A DNA stretch of 64,000 nt from Bacillus sp. 165 (GTDB taxonomy: Bacteria; Bacillota; Bacilli; Bacillales; Bacillaceae_G). The position numbers were made by a program, and so were the translations under genes. The stretch lies in contig NZ_JAGHKQ010000001.1 of assembly GCF_017742235.1 (NCBI RefSeq), positions 558,001 to 622,000 on the forward strand. Direction: 5' to 3'. A model generated the notes under the pieces. That model was not told where the DNA came from and searched no databases. It worked only from the letters and a program-made list of their open reading frames with translations. This document shows positions 46,264 through 54,782 of the stretch, in pieces. Each line of letters begins with the position of its first letter. Within the stretch, counting starts at the first letter, position 1.

Positions 46264-47720
46264 TGCGTTCCACTCCTTTGTATAAGATCTTCCAGCATAG
46301 CTTCCACCGCCAGATTTGCACCTAACATAACGATTGGAACACCTCCACCAGGATGGATAGAAGCTCCTGCTGCGTATACATTTTCTATTACAAACGGCTT
46401 TATCTGCGGACGAAACACTCCTGATTGCAATAATATAGGTGCAATCCCAAAGCTCCCACCTTGATACAGCCCTTCTGTCATCGCTTCATTAGGTGTCTTA
46501 ACTCGCATCCACTCGATATGATTTCTTAAATTAGGAAACCCGCGTTCTTGTATACTGTCTATAATTCTTTCAACAAAATTAGCTTCATTCTTCCAATCAA
46601 TATGGTCTCCTGAAGGTACAGGAACCAAAGTATATAAAACTCCTTTTCCAGCAGGAGCCAGTGAAGAATCAATTAGAGATGGATGAAATGTATAAAAAGA
46701 AGGATCTGTCGGCACTTCTTTTGTTATAAATATTTCCTGCATATGTTTATCCATATTACCACTTAAGAAAAATTGGTGTACCTCTGCCTCTTTGTAGGTT
46801 TTATTTAAACCAAAATAAAGTAATACACATCCAGAGGAAGGAACATATGGGTTTCTTGTCCTTTCTGTGTCAACGAGCGACTGCATGTTTGGAAAATCTC
46901 CATTCACGAGTATTGTATCAAACGAATAAAATTTATTATTCGCCCATAACCCTTCAGCACGCCCCTTTTGTACTTCTATCTTTTCTACCTCAGTCCCATA
47001 ATAAATCTCAATCTTTCTTTTACGTAATTCCTTCTCTAAAATACTCACAAGGCCAGCATAGCCACCTTTGATATACCATATCCCAAATTCATGTTCACTG
47101 TACGATACTAAACTGTATATCGCAGGTGTTTCACTCGGATTTCCTCCAATATATAGTGTCTGAAGTGAATATGCATCCTGCAGTTTTTCATCTTGAAAAT
47201 ATGAGCTCATCATTTTTTTTGTAGTTTGGTATACTTTGAGTTTTAAAAGCGTTTTAATATTTTCATAAGTAAAAAAATCCCGCTTTTGAATAAATGATTT
47301 TTCTAAAAACATTGGTTTCCCTAAAGAAAAACGTAATTTCATATCTTTCATAAATCTCAAATAACCTTCTTGCTCACCCGGAAATACTCTTTGCAGTTCT
47401 TCCAACTGTTTGGCTTGATCAGCATATTTCGTATATGCAGAACCATCTTTGTAATGAATCTTGTATAAGGGATCACAAGAAAGCAACGAATAATCCCCTC
47501 TATCTATTCCTGACTTCTCAAGTATCTCCTCTATTATCTTTGGTAACAAAACAATAGTCGGTCCTTCATCAATCCGATAACCATCTCTCTCTACAAAGGA
47601 CAAGCGCCCCCCCAACTTATGCTGTTTCTCAAAGATTGTGACGTTAATGCCTTGCTTCGATAATAATAGTGCTGCAATTAAAGAGCCTATTCCTCCTCCA
47701 ACTATCCCTGTATTTCTCAT
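46260..47720 (-). CDS. crtN: CrtN-type diapophytoene desaturase
   Basis: 486-aa FAD-dependent desaturase. The N-terminus is TGIVGGGIGSLIAALLLSKQG (about residues 4-24). Internal segments FLEKSFIQKRDFF, LQTLYIGGNP and IWYIKGGYAGL, and the C-terminal FGIAPILLQSGVFRPQ followed by AAGASIHPGGGVPIVML, follow S. aureus CrtN closely. It would desaturate dehydrosqualene to diaponeurosporene or diapolycopene. Of the three paralogues it is the best CrtN match. It overlaps both neighbours by 4 nt, indicating tight coupling with the synthase. Confidence 0.85.
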   Translation of the reverse strand: MRNTGIVGGGIGSLIAALLLSKQGINVTIFEKQHKLGGRLSFVERDGYRIDEGPTIVLLPKIIEEILEKSGIDRGDYSLLSCDPLYKIHYKDGSAYTKYADQAKQLEELQRVFPGEQEGYLRFMKDMKLRFSLGKPMFLEKSFIQKRDFFTYENIKTLLKLKVYQTTKKMMSSYFQDEKLQDAYSLQTLYIGGNPSETPAIYSLVSYSEHEFGIWYIKGGYAGLVSILEKELRKRKIEIYYGTEVEKIEVQKGRAEGLWANNKFYSFDTILVNGDFPNMQSLVDTERTRNPYVPSSGCVLLYFGLNKTYKEAEVHQFFLSGNMDKHMQEIFITKEVPTDPSFYTFHPSLIDSSLAPAGKGVLYTLVPVPSGDHIDWKNEANFVERIIDSIQERGFPNLRNHIEWMRVKTPNEAMTEGLYQGGSFGIAPILLQSGVFRPQIKPFVIENVYAAGASIHPGGGVPIVMLGANLAVEAMLEDLIQRSGTH

Positions 47721-49216
47721 ATACTACCTGTCACCTCCATTTTGTATTTCTCTCTAATCAGCTTTGATGTAATTTTGGCTGACTCTAAAATAGTAGGAAG
47801 CCCGCTTCCCGGGTGAGTTCCTCCTCCGACAAGCCAACAATTCTCAAGTTCATCAAACCGGTTATGCGGGCGAAGATACATCATCTGTGAAAGTTGGTGA
47901 CCTAAATTAAATGTAGCACCTTTATAGACAAAAATATCTTCTTCCCAATTTTTCGGCGTTACTATTTTTTCAATTTCAATATGCTCACGTAAATCTTTAA
48001 AATCTGTTCTCTCTTCAATTATGCGTAGCACAAGATCACGAAATTTACTTTTGTGATCTTCCCAATCGATATTGCTCATATTATTAGGTACGGGGGCTAA
48101 TATATACAAAGCTGATTTACCTTTCGGCGCAAGAGTATGGTCTGTCACAGAAGCATTTTGAATATAAATGGAGGGATCAGCAGAAAGTATCATTTTTTTT
48201 GTAATTTCTTCGACATTTTTTTTATAATCATTCGCAAACACTATTGTATGATGTGGCAAATCATATTGCTTATTAATTCCGGCATATATCATAAATGTAG
48301 AACAAGAGTACTTTTTTCTCTCTAGCTTTTCTCGGCTATATTTTTTTAAAACACCTTCATCGAGAAAATTCTTCATGGCATACGCAAAATCCGCATTAAT
48401 AACTACTTCATCTGCCATTACCTCTTCACCATTTTCAAGAAGGATCCCCTGCACGCGTTTTCCATTTAATAATAGTTTTTTCACCCCTTTTCCTAGATGT
48501 ATACGACCACCATACTCTTTTGTAATTTTCGCCATTGCTTTCGGAAGCTGGTTTACCCCTCCAATAGGGTGAAAAATACCGTATGCATGCTCCATATAAG
48601 ACAAAATAGAGAACGCTCCTGGGCATTCCCAGGGTGACATGCCTAAATATTTTGCTTGAAAAGTAAAAGCAAACTTTAATCGTTCATCTGTAAAATAACC
48701 AGAAAGCACATCATACAAGCTTTTAGATAAAGATAAATGAGGTAGAGCTTTTACAACCCTCAAACTCAAGTAATCTTGTAACCTATCGATAGGATTCTGT
48801 AAAATAGGAGTCATCACTTCCAATTTTTTAGCATTATCTTTCATAAATAAAGAATAGCCTGTCTCATTTCCTGGAAAACGCTCCGCAATTCTTTTTTTCA
48901 TCTCGTGTTCATCTCGTGTCATCATCAGCTTAATATCTTCAAAAATGAGTTCATACATATCCTTTAACTCTTTTAAATTCATGTAGTCTTCTGTTTTACG
49001 ATTGACCAATGCAAAGAGCTCTTTCACAAGATGGGGCATGCTTAAAAAGGTCGGCCCTAAGTCGAATGTATATTCCCCAAGATGCAAAGCTGTGTTTCTT
49101 CCGCCAACAGATAATTGTTTCTCATATACATCTACCTCAAAGCCTTTAGAGGCTAACAGCATAGAAGTTGCTAGTCCACCAGGTCCCGCTCCTATAACAA
49201 CAATCCGTTTTGCCAT
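47717..49216 (-). CDS. CrtI/CrtN-family carotenoid desaturase-like oxidoreductase (CrtNc or 3,4-desaturase)
   Basis: 499-aa third paralogue. FAD motif RIVVIGAGPGGLATSMLLASKG (about residues 4-25). The C-terminus LVGGGTHPGSGLPTILESAKITSKLI differs from the CrtN and CrtP endings and resembles CrtI or methoxyneurosporene-dehydrogenase-like (CrtD) enzymes. Possible roles are a second desaturation, such as 3,4-desaturation next to a 1-hydroxy end, or oxidation of an aldehyde to an acid (CrtNc). The cluster encodes a CruF-like hydratase and no aldehyde dehydrogenase, so both remain open. First gene of the minus operon with GGGAGATAG upstream of the ATG. Confidence 0.8.
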   Translation of the reverse strand: MAKRIVVIGAGPGGLATSMLLASKGFEVDVYEKQLSVGGRNTALHLGEYTFDLGPTFLSMPHLVKELFALVNRKTEDYMNLKELKDMYELIFEDIKLMMTRDEHEMKKRIAERFPGNETGYSLFMKDNAKKLEVMTPILQNPIDRLQDYLSLRVVKALPHLSLSKSLYDVLSGYFTDERLKFAFTFQAKYLGMSPWECPGAFSILSYMEHAYGIFHPIGGVNQLPKAMAKITKEYGGRIHLGKGVKKLLLNGKRVQGILLENGEEVMADEVVINADFAYAMKNFLDEGVLKKYSREKLERKKYSCSTFMIYAGINKQYDLPHHTIVFANDYKKNVEEITKKMILSADPSIYIQNASVTDHTLAPKGKSALYILAPVPNNMSNIDWEDHKSKFRDLVLRIIEERTDFKDLREHIEIEKIVTPKNWEEDIFVYKGATFNLGHQLSQMMYLRPHNRFDELENCWLVGGGTHPGSGLPTILESAKITSKLIREKYKMEVTGSI

Positions 49217-49237
49217 CTTCTATCTCCCAACTCTCTT

Positions 49238-49304
49238 TTGTATTATACAATACATTGTACATAACATATACAAACATTATATAAAACTACAAAAAACAAA
49301 ACAA
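49238..49304 (-). promoter_or_regulatory. Promoter and operator-like dyads of the minus carotenoid operon
   Basis: A minus-strand promoter TTGTTT, 17 nt, TATAAT lies at 49276-49304. Downstream of its predicted start is the 13-bp palindrome TTGTATTATACAA (49238-49250), then TGTACA (49256-49261). Such TTGTA/TACAA repeats resemble MerR-family (LitR/CarH-type) operators that control light-induced carotenoid genes in some bacteria; the regulator here is not known. Confidence 0.4.
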
Positions 49305-49601
49305 CGAATTTAAACTTGTCCTTCTTACAAAATTATGATTACCTTTGAATTCTCATACCGTATTCTCTTAAAACATAGTTAATTATTTACAAACAACAAC
49401 CTTGAAGATAACATTATAACCTTAGGTAATTTACATTCTGTAATACTTCCTCTCCTATAGCTTTTCATATTAGAGGGTACATACTGGCTATTAAAAACTG
49501 AGCAGGGGAATCTTCTTCAATTTTTGTACACTATTCAAATCCATCAATACTCTACGTAAAAATAGGAAATACACATTTTAAAATTTTATGCTTTCTTAAC
49601 C

Positions 49602-49630
49602 AAAAAAAGCGGACACAGTCCGCTTTTTTT
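49602..49630 (-). terminator. Terminator of asnO
   Basis: AAAAAAGCGGAC / GTCCGCTTTTTT, about 80 nt after the asnO stop on the minus strand. Confidence 0.8.
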
Positions 49631-49710
49631 AAAAATTACTCTATAAATAAAGGTAAATCCGCTAGGCTGTAATACACACTAATCTTTACAAACAGTTGTC
49701 AAAAGCTTCC

Positions 49711-51558
49711 CTACTCCTTAATATTAATACCATATGCTTCAAACCATACATGCATTTGAGCAAGATGTGCCAAAAGCTGTGGTCCTGTCATTAACTGCCC
49801 GAACCAAGGAACAGCAAATGCCTTCCCTTCCGTTGCAATTAAATCTTGCAGCTGCTGCCGATCAAAAAAGACATGTAACATTGAATTTTTATCTTCCAAT
49901 AATTGATTCAACCACTTTGTTACAGCTTTTGTATAATACGGATTATGCGTTTTAGGATATGGACTTTTTTTACGGTAAAGTACATCATTCGGTAATACTT
50001 CTTCTAGTGCTTTGCGCAGCAATCCTTTTTCTCGGTTTTTATACATCTTCATTTCCCATGGAACATTCCATATATACTCTACAAGACGATGATCTGCAAA
50101 TGGTACACGCACCTCTAAGCTTGCTCCCATACTCATTCTATCTTTTCTGTCTAACAGTGTAGTCATAAACCAAAGCTGATTCAAATAGAAAAGTTCACGG
50201 CGTTTAGCGTCGACCAAGCTTTCTCCATCAAGAACTGGTGTTTCCTTTACTGTCTCCTCATAGCGCTGTTGCACATATTGTCGAAGCTGCAGTTTTTCTC
50301 TCCATTCCGTTTTCAATAAATTTTCTCTAGCTTCCGTCGACCTCATCCACGGAAAACTTGCTGATGCCAAGTCTTCTTGCCGATGAAACCAAGGATAACC
50401 ACCAAATATTTCATCAGCACATTCACCAGATAAACTCACTACAAAATCTTTTTTTATTTCACGACAAAACCAAAGCAGCGATGAATCAACATCAGCCATC
50501 CCTGGCAAATCTCTTACAATTGTAGCTTCTGTTAAGTGTTCAGCTAACACCTCTGTTGGAATAATACAGCGATGATGAATCGTTCCGAACGTTTCAGACA
50601 TTAAATTAATATACGGTGCATCAGAATTTGGCTGAAATGCATTGGATTTGAAGTATATATCATTATCCTCATAATCGATAGAATACGTATGAAGCGGCCC
50701 TACTCCTTCATGTTCATAGGCTTTAGCTGCAAATGCAGTAATAGCACTCGAATCTACTCCACCAGATAAGAACGTACATAACGGAACATCCGATACAAGC
50801 TGCCTTGTAATAGCATCCCTTAATAAAAATCTTACCTTTTCTACAGTTTCATCAAAGCTGTCAGTATGCACATTACTTTTTACATTCCAATATCGCCATA
50901 CTTTTAATCCACTCTTCGAAAACACCAATGCATGACCAGGACGCAACTCTTGTACTCCAGCAAACACACCGTGCCCTGGCGAGCGAGATGGCCCTAGCCC
51001 AAATACCTCTGCCAATCCTTCACGTGTCAGTTCTGCCTTTACATTTGGATGTGCCAAAATAGCCTTCAATTCTGAACCAAACAACAAGCGTCCGAAATCC
51101 TCTTTAAAAAACAACGGCTTTACGCCTAATCGATCTCGGCCAATAAACAACTTTTCTTTTCCACTATCCCATACCGCAAACGCAAAAATACCATTTAAAT
51201 GCTCTAAACACGCTTCTTCCCATTCAATATATGCTGTTAATAATACCTCTGTATCTGAATGACCTTGGAACGTATATCCCTTTTGCAGCAAAATTTTACG
51301 AATATCCTCTGTATTATACAATTCACCGTTGTAACAAATTGTATAAGTAGCAGCGCCTTTACTACGCGTCATCGGCTGCTTTCCACCTTCTAAATCAACA
51401 ACTGCCAAGCGTTTATGACCAAATGCCGCATGAGTCACAGTCCAAATATTCGTATCGTCCGGTCCCCGCTTTGATAATGTTTCTGTCATTTTAGCAACTA
51501 TTTCGGTTTCATTAGTTAAATTGCATGTGTAGTCAACCCACCCTGTAATTCCACACAT
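49711..51558 (-). CDS. asnO: Glutamine-dependent asparagine synthetase AsnO
   Basis: 615-aa enzyme that transfers an amide from glutamine to aspartate with ATP. The start ATG 51558 gives MCGITGW, so the processed enzyme exposes the catalytic Cys; frames starting earlier bury it. The N-terminal glutaminase domain (about 1-200) contains GPDDTNIW and CYNGELYN. The C-terminal synthetase domain carries the PP-loop FLSGGVDSSAITA (about 262-274) and a later SGECADEIFGGYPW. In B. subtilis asnO is sporulation-expressed. It is divergent from yisN with a small dyad between, as in that genome. Confidence 0.93.
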   Translation of the reverse strand: MCGITGWVDYTCNLTNETEIVAKMTETLSKRGPDDTNIWTVTHAAFGHKRLAVVDLEGGKQPMTRSKGAATYTICYNGELYNTEDIRKILLQKGYTFQGHSDTEVLLTAYIEWEEACLEHLNGIFAFAVWDSGKEKLFIGRDRLGVKPLFFKEDFGRLLFGSELKAILAHPNVKAELTREGLAEVFGLGPSRSPGHGVFAGVQELRPGHALVFSKSGLKVWRYWNVKSNVHTDSFDETVEKVRFLLRDAITRQLVSDVPLCTFLSGGVDSSAITAFAAKAYEHEGVGPLHTYSIDYEDNDIYFKSNAFQPNSDAPYINLMSETFGTIHHRCIIPTEVLAEHLTEATIVRDLPGMADVDSSLLWFCREIKKDFVVSLSGECADEIFGGYPWFHRQEDLASASFPWMRSTEARENLLKTEWREKLQLRQYVQQRYEETVKETPVLDGESLVDAKRRELFYLNQLWFMTTLLDRKDRMSMGASLEVRVPFADHRLVEYIWNVPWEMKMYKNREKGLLRKALEEVLPNDVLYRKKSPYPKTHNPYYTKAVTKWLNQLLEDKNSMLHVFFDRQQLQDLIATEGKAFAVPWFGQLMTGPQLLAHLAQMHVWFEAYGINIKE

Positions 51559-51606
51559 AAAAATCATCCCTTCAAGAACAAAAGTTGTTTTCATTGTATG
51601 CCTATC

Positions 51607-51621
51607 ACACCAGGGTGGTGT
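51607..51621. promoter_or_regulatory. Dyad in the asnO/yisN promoter region
   Basis: ACACCA-GGG-TGGTGT is a perfect 6-bp dyad about 49 nt from the asnO start. It could be an operator; no known family is assigned. Confidence 0.35.
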
Positions 51622-51693
51622 CAGTCTATAAGTTTAAAAAGCAGCAAAACTGTCTATACCAAAAACAGAGTATGCAACAAGGAGGATAACTTT

Positions 51694-52254
51694 ATGGAGT
51701 TACAAAACAGATATCATATATTTCGAGAACAACCTCGCGCCCATACATTAGGAAACATTGAATATATTAATGAAGAATGGATTTTTTTTGATGAGGAAAG
51801 CGATGAGGCTTTTTCTTTATGGGATATTATCGAGGATGACTTTGAAATTCTCTATAACAATAACTGGTTACCAGCACGCTTTTATGAAGATAAAGCTGTT
51901 AAAGTCGACAACGAGCTGTATCCATTACAAGACGGAGAAATGATCCGTGTCAAAAAGAAGCTCCATCCTACCTATGAAGAATGGCTCAAATTACTGTCTG
52001 ACAACGCCTTTTCCGCAATAACAAACGTGTTAAAGCAATCGGATTATTCACTATATGATTGCATATTTTGCCATAATTTTTTAGGGTTCCAACCCAAAAA
52101 TACCCCTTGTCAAGGTGTCAATATTATCATCTTTGATAACTTGGATTTAGTTTGTGCACTGCATCATCATTTCGTTCGTGACGAAAACGGGCAGCGAGAC
52201 CAGTTTGAGTTTGTGCGAACAGACGGACAAAAATACAGCATTGCTGTATTGTGA
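51694..52254 (+). CDS. yisN: DUF2777 protein (YisN-like)
   Basis: 186-aa soluble protein matching the DUF2777/YisN family by position beside asnO and by aromatic, acidic composition (WIFFDEESDEAFSLWDIIEDDFE). It contains a CIFCHNF cysteine/histidine segment (about residues 128-134) and a later HHHF; a metal site is possible. The ATG 51694 has AAGGAGGATAA 8 nt upstream. The longer frame from 51598 overlaps the asnO promoter region and is rejected. The function is unknown. Confidence 0.78.
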   Translation: MELQNRYHIFREQPRAHTLGNIEYINEEWIFFDEESDEAFSLWDIIEDDFEILYNNNWLPARFYEDKAVKVDNELYPLQDGEMIRVKKKLHPTYEEWLKLLSDNAFSAITNVLKQSDYSLYDCIFCHNFLGFQPKNTPCQGVNIIIFDNLDLVCALHHHFVRDENGQRDQFEFVRTDGQKYSIAVL

Positions 52255-52255
52255 A

Positions 52256-52297
52256 TAAAAAAAAGAACTGCACTGAGAAGTGCAGTTCTTTTTTTAT
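52256..52297. terminator. Bidirectional terminator yisN/yisL
   Basis: AAAGAACTGCACT / AGTGCAGTTCTTT between convergent genes, with A and T runs. Confidence 0.9.
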
Positions 52298-52659
52298 GAG
52301 AAAATGTGAATGTTTAACGGAAGCTTGAATCCTAAGTAGAAAACAGCCACTAATGCAACAAAAAACAAAAACCAAGATACCTTAGTGTTCTTTTCTTTTT
52401 TAGTACGCACCAATACCATTTCCATGAAGCCTATTATTAGAATACCAGCTAATGCTTTCATGCCGTACCACATATGCATACTAGATGTCAGCTCTAATGA
52501 CATATAAAGCATAACCCCCGATAGTACAATTAAAATAAAAAATAAGCGTAGAACCATATGAACGATTTTCGCTTTGCTATTCCCATTTTTGTACATAGAA
52601 ACCGCAACAAAAAATAAGATGATCCCAATTAACCAAGCAGTAATATGAGCGTGAATCAT
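52294..52659 (-). CDS. yisL: YisL membrane protein (UPF0344/DUF1516)
   Basis: 121-aa membrane protein with four hydrophobic segments: about residues 7-22, 35-55, 63-80 and 92-115. It begins [20 protein letters not shown], the YisL (UPF0344) pattern. The function is unknown. The start 52659 has AGAGGAGGAAG 7 nt upstream. It lies between yisN and yisK, as in B. subtilis. Confidence 0.88.
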   Translation of the reverse strand: MIHAHITAWLIGIILFFVAVSMYKNGNSKAKIVHMVLRLFFILIVLSGVMLYMSLELTSSMHMWYGMKALAGILIIGFMEMVLVRTKKEKNTKVSWFLFFVALVAVFYLGFKLPLNIHIFS

Positions 52660-52816
52660 TTTTCTTCCTCCTCTAAAAAGTACGATCAGTTCTATAATAC
52701 CATGTACAAAGAGTTTTAGAAAAATAATATGGTTTATTATCAATCATGTTATAAAGAACAGTACAAACCGCTGCTATTTTGCATATCAAAAAGCCATTCA
52801 TAATGAATATGTTATC

Positions 52817-53716
52817 TTATTTCACTGCATTTTCCAATGTTCCAATGTTATCGATTGTAATCTCAATCCGGTCTCCCTTTCGTAAAAAGCGCGGTGGTTT
52901 AAACCCCTTTCCTACCCCTGCAGGCGTCCCCGTTGCAATAATATCCCCAGGTTCCAGAGTCATCCCCTGACTGGCAGCAGAAATAATATCCTCTAGACTA
53001 AACACCATATTTGAAGTGTTAGAAAATTGCCTTACCTCCCCGTTCACTTTTGTTTCTATATTCAAACAACTAGCATCATCTATAGCAGAAGAATGAACTA
53101 GGCACGGCCCCATAGGACAAAATGTATCAAAGCTTTTTCCTAAAAAAAACTGTTTATGACGTCTTTGAATGTCCCGAGCTGTCACATCATTCAATATCGT
53201 ATATCCAAAAACATAATCCATTGCCTGTTCAGGACGAATTGTTTTTCCTTTTCTTCCAATAACAACAGCTAGTTCCCCTTCATAATCCAACTCTTCTGTT
53301 ATATGTTCGTAACACTGAATTGTATCATTTTGTCCAATAACCGTTGTCGGAGCTTTAGTAAAAAATAAAATATTCTCCGGCACATCCTCAGATCCCATCT
53401 CCACAGCATGGTCTCTATAATTCTTGCCCACACAAAGAATGTTTTTTCGCGGTCTTGGAATCGGAGCCATCAATTTGACATCATCAAGGAGATAGCGACT
53501 AGCGAGATTCTGCTGTTCATTTGCCCAGCCTATCACTTCATTCACTTGCGAAAGAAAAGCTTCTCCCGCTTCAATGCACTCTAGCATCGTTATAGGCAAT
53601 GACACTTTTCCTGCCATCTCCTTTTGGGCTTCTCTTAAATTCAATACAGTAGTCAATGTTTCCTCTATAACGCCGACAAATACCTTTTCTTGCCTTTTAG
53701 CAGTTATGAATCTCAT
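52817..53716 (-). CDS. yisK: Fumarylacetoacetate-hydrolase-family protein YisK
   Basis: 299-aa member of the FAH superfamily, acting on beta-keto acids. Family motifs: ICVGKNYRDHAVEMG (about residues 98-112), LDYEGELAVVIG with the metal-binding Glu (about 144-155), GYTILNDVTARDIQRRHKQFFLGKSFDTFCPMGP (about 170-203) and GTPAGVG (about 266-272). B. subtilis YisK has been linked to oxaloacetate decarboxylation and to cell-wall phenotypes. The start MRFITAKR at 53716 is preceded by GGAGAGTGGAGAG. Monocistronic. Confidence 0.9.
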   Translation of the reverse strand: MRFITAKRQEKVFVGVIEETLTTVLNLREAQKEMAGKVSLPITMLECIEAGEAFLSQVNEVIGWANEQQNLASRYLLDDVKLMAPIPRPRKNILCVGKNYRDHAVEMGSEDVPENILFFTKAPTTVIGQNDTIQCYEHITEELDYEGELAVVIGRKGKTIRPEQAMDYVFGYTILNDVTARDIQRRHKQFFLGKSFDTFCPMGPCLVHSSAIDDASCLNIETKVNGEVRQFSNTSNMVFSLEDIISAASQGMTLEPGDIIATGTPAGVGKGFKPPRFLRKGDRIEITIDNIGTLENAVK

Positions 53717-54007
53717 CTCTCCACTCTCCATGCTGTAATTAACATCATCCTACATTTAATTCGCACCTTGCATAAAAAATTCCTCTAAAATTGTCACAGT
53801 GTTGACATTCTACTACAAAATCGTATACTAAAATACCACAAAAACCTTTCGGATTTGAGTTATTTGTAAAACGCTGTAACATTTTTACTACTTTTATCGA
53901 AAGCATTTCTTTTTTATGATATTTCTGTATAATATAGTTAAATAAATTGGAGCAAAAATGGTAATAGGTTGTCTTCTCGAAAATAATAAGGAGATGGAGC
54001 AAAGACT

Positions 54008-54175
54008 ATGTTTGAATTAGCCATTGAAAAAAAACGAGCAAAAATGAAATATCTAGCTGCACGTTATGGTATGACCGCTAAACAAACAGTAACTTGCAGT
54101 CAAGAGTTGGACAGGTTATTAAACATTTTATTACTTTGGAAATTACACGATCATTTAGAAAATAAAAATGTTTAG
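54008..54175 (+). CDS. yisI: Spo0E-like Spo0A-P phosphatase (YisI)
   Basis: 55-aa protein of the Spo0E family, which dephosphorylates Spo0A-P and delays sporulation. The conserved signature SQELDRLLN is at residues 31-39. The rest is helical, consistent with a two-helix coiled fold. The ATG 54008 has AAGGAGATGGAGC upstream. It lies just before gerPA with its own terminator, as yisI does beside gerP in B. subtilis. Confidence 0.92.
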   Translation: MFELAIEKKRAKMKYLAARYGMTAKQTVTCSQELDRLLNILLLWKLHDHLENKNV

Positions 54176-54206
54176 CGCATGCTCTGTAGCGAGTATGCGC
54201 TTTTTA
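54175..54206 (+). terminator. Terminator of yisI
   Basis: GCGCATGCTC / GAGTATGCGC hairpin followed by TTTTTATT. Confidence 0.8.
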
Positions 54207-54249
54207 TTATAGATTTTTCAGATTTTATACACATTTTTGGGCAAACACC

Positions 54250-54258
54250 CATACAATA
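54250..54258 (+). promoter_or_regulatory. SigmaK-like -10 element of the gerP operon
   Basis: CATACAATA fits the sigmaK -10 (CATANNNTA) and lies about 40 nt before gerPA. A short AC-type -35 sits about 16-18 nt upstream. Mother-cell expression of gerP is known in Bacillus. Confidence 0.65.
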
Positions 54259-54298
54259 ACAATAAGATTTAAATTTTATCTGAAAGGTGTTTTGCATC

Positions 54299-54520
54299 AT
54301 GCCTGCCATCGTAGGAAGTGTAAGCATTATCAATATTGGAAGCAGCGCCGTATTTCATATAGGTGATGTTTTCTCGATTCAGCCCTTGAGTTATGCTCGT
54401 ACCTTCGCAGGTGCAGGCTCATTTAACGTAGGTCAAAATATTGCAGTTTATAATTATCAGAACACCACAAGCGTCAATGACTCAGATGTAATAGATCAAC
54501 CAACTATCGGATCTTTGTAG
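54299..54520 (+). CDS. gerPA: Spore germination protein GerPA
   Basis: 73-aa protein of the GerPA/GerPF family (MPAIVGSVSIINIGSSAVFHIGDV opening). GerP proteins are made in the mother cell and let germinants pass the coat to their receptors. The ATG 54299 has GAAAGGTG upstream; an in-frame GTG at 54287 overlaps that site. It is the first gene of the six-gene operon. The C-terminus is Asn/Asp-rich and polar. Confidence 0.93.
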   Translation: MPAIVGSVSIINIGSSAVFHIGDVFSIQPLSYARTFAGAGSFNVGQNIAVYNYQNTTSVNDSDVIDQPTIGSL

Positions 54521-54536
54521 CTCAGGAGGTGTCTGT

Positions 54537-54743
54537 TTGAAGCTGTACGTTAATCAAAGTATCATCATCCACAGTTTAAAAGTTGGAAGCGTGACTACGT
54601 CTTCCGTCTTTCAAATCGGAAGTGTAGGAAGCATCAAAGCATTGTCTAAGTTTACAAATACGGGAGATTATACTGAGGAAGCACGACCTTTAGAGGCAAA
54701 AGGACAAATTATTTCTACTTCGTTTGGAAGTAATGGCTCCTAG
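54537..54743 (+). CDS. gerPB: Spore germination protein GerPB
   Basis: 68-aa GerPB-like protein (KLYVNQSIIIHSLKVGSVTTSSVFQIGSVG). The start is TTG with CAGGAGGTG 9 nt upstream. It follows gerPA by 16 nt. The repeated SVFQIGSVGSIK-type beta segments are typical of the small GerP proteins. Confidence 0.9.
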   Translation: MKLYVNQSIIIHSLKVGSVTTSSVFQIGSVGSIKALSKFTNTGDYTEEARPLEAKGQIISTSFGSNGS

Positions 54744-54782
54744 CCATAGTGACTTCCCTCCCTATTATGCATGGAGGTTGCT

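Larger units (their letters stand above)
49217..49710. other. Spacer between the carotenoid operon and asnO
   Basis: 494 nt with no supported gene. It contains the promoter and palindromic leader of the minus carotenoid operon (49238-49304) and a terminator (49602-49630). Confidence 0.5.

Noticed and set aside
51598..51693. N-terminal extension of YisN
   Set aside because: It covers the asnO/yisN promoter region; ATG 51694 has a strong ribosome binding site.
52127..52375. 82-codon minus-strand frame over the yisN 3' end
   Set aside because: It spans the yisN/yisL terminator and has no start signals; a shadow frame.
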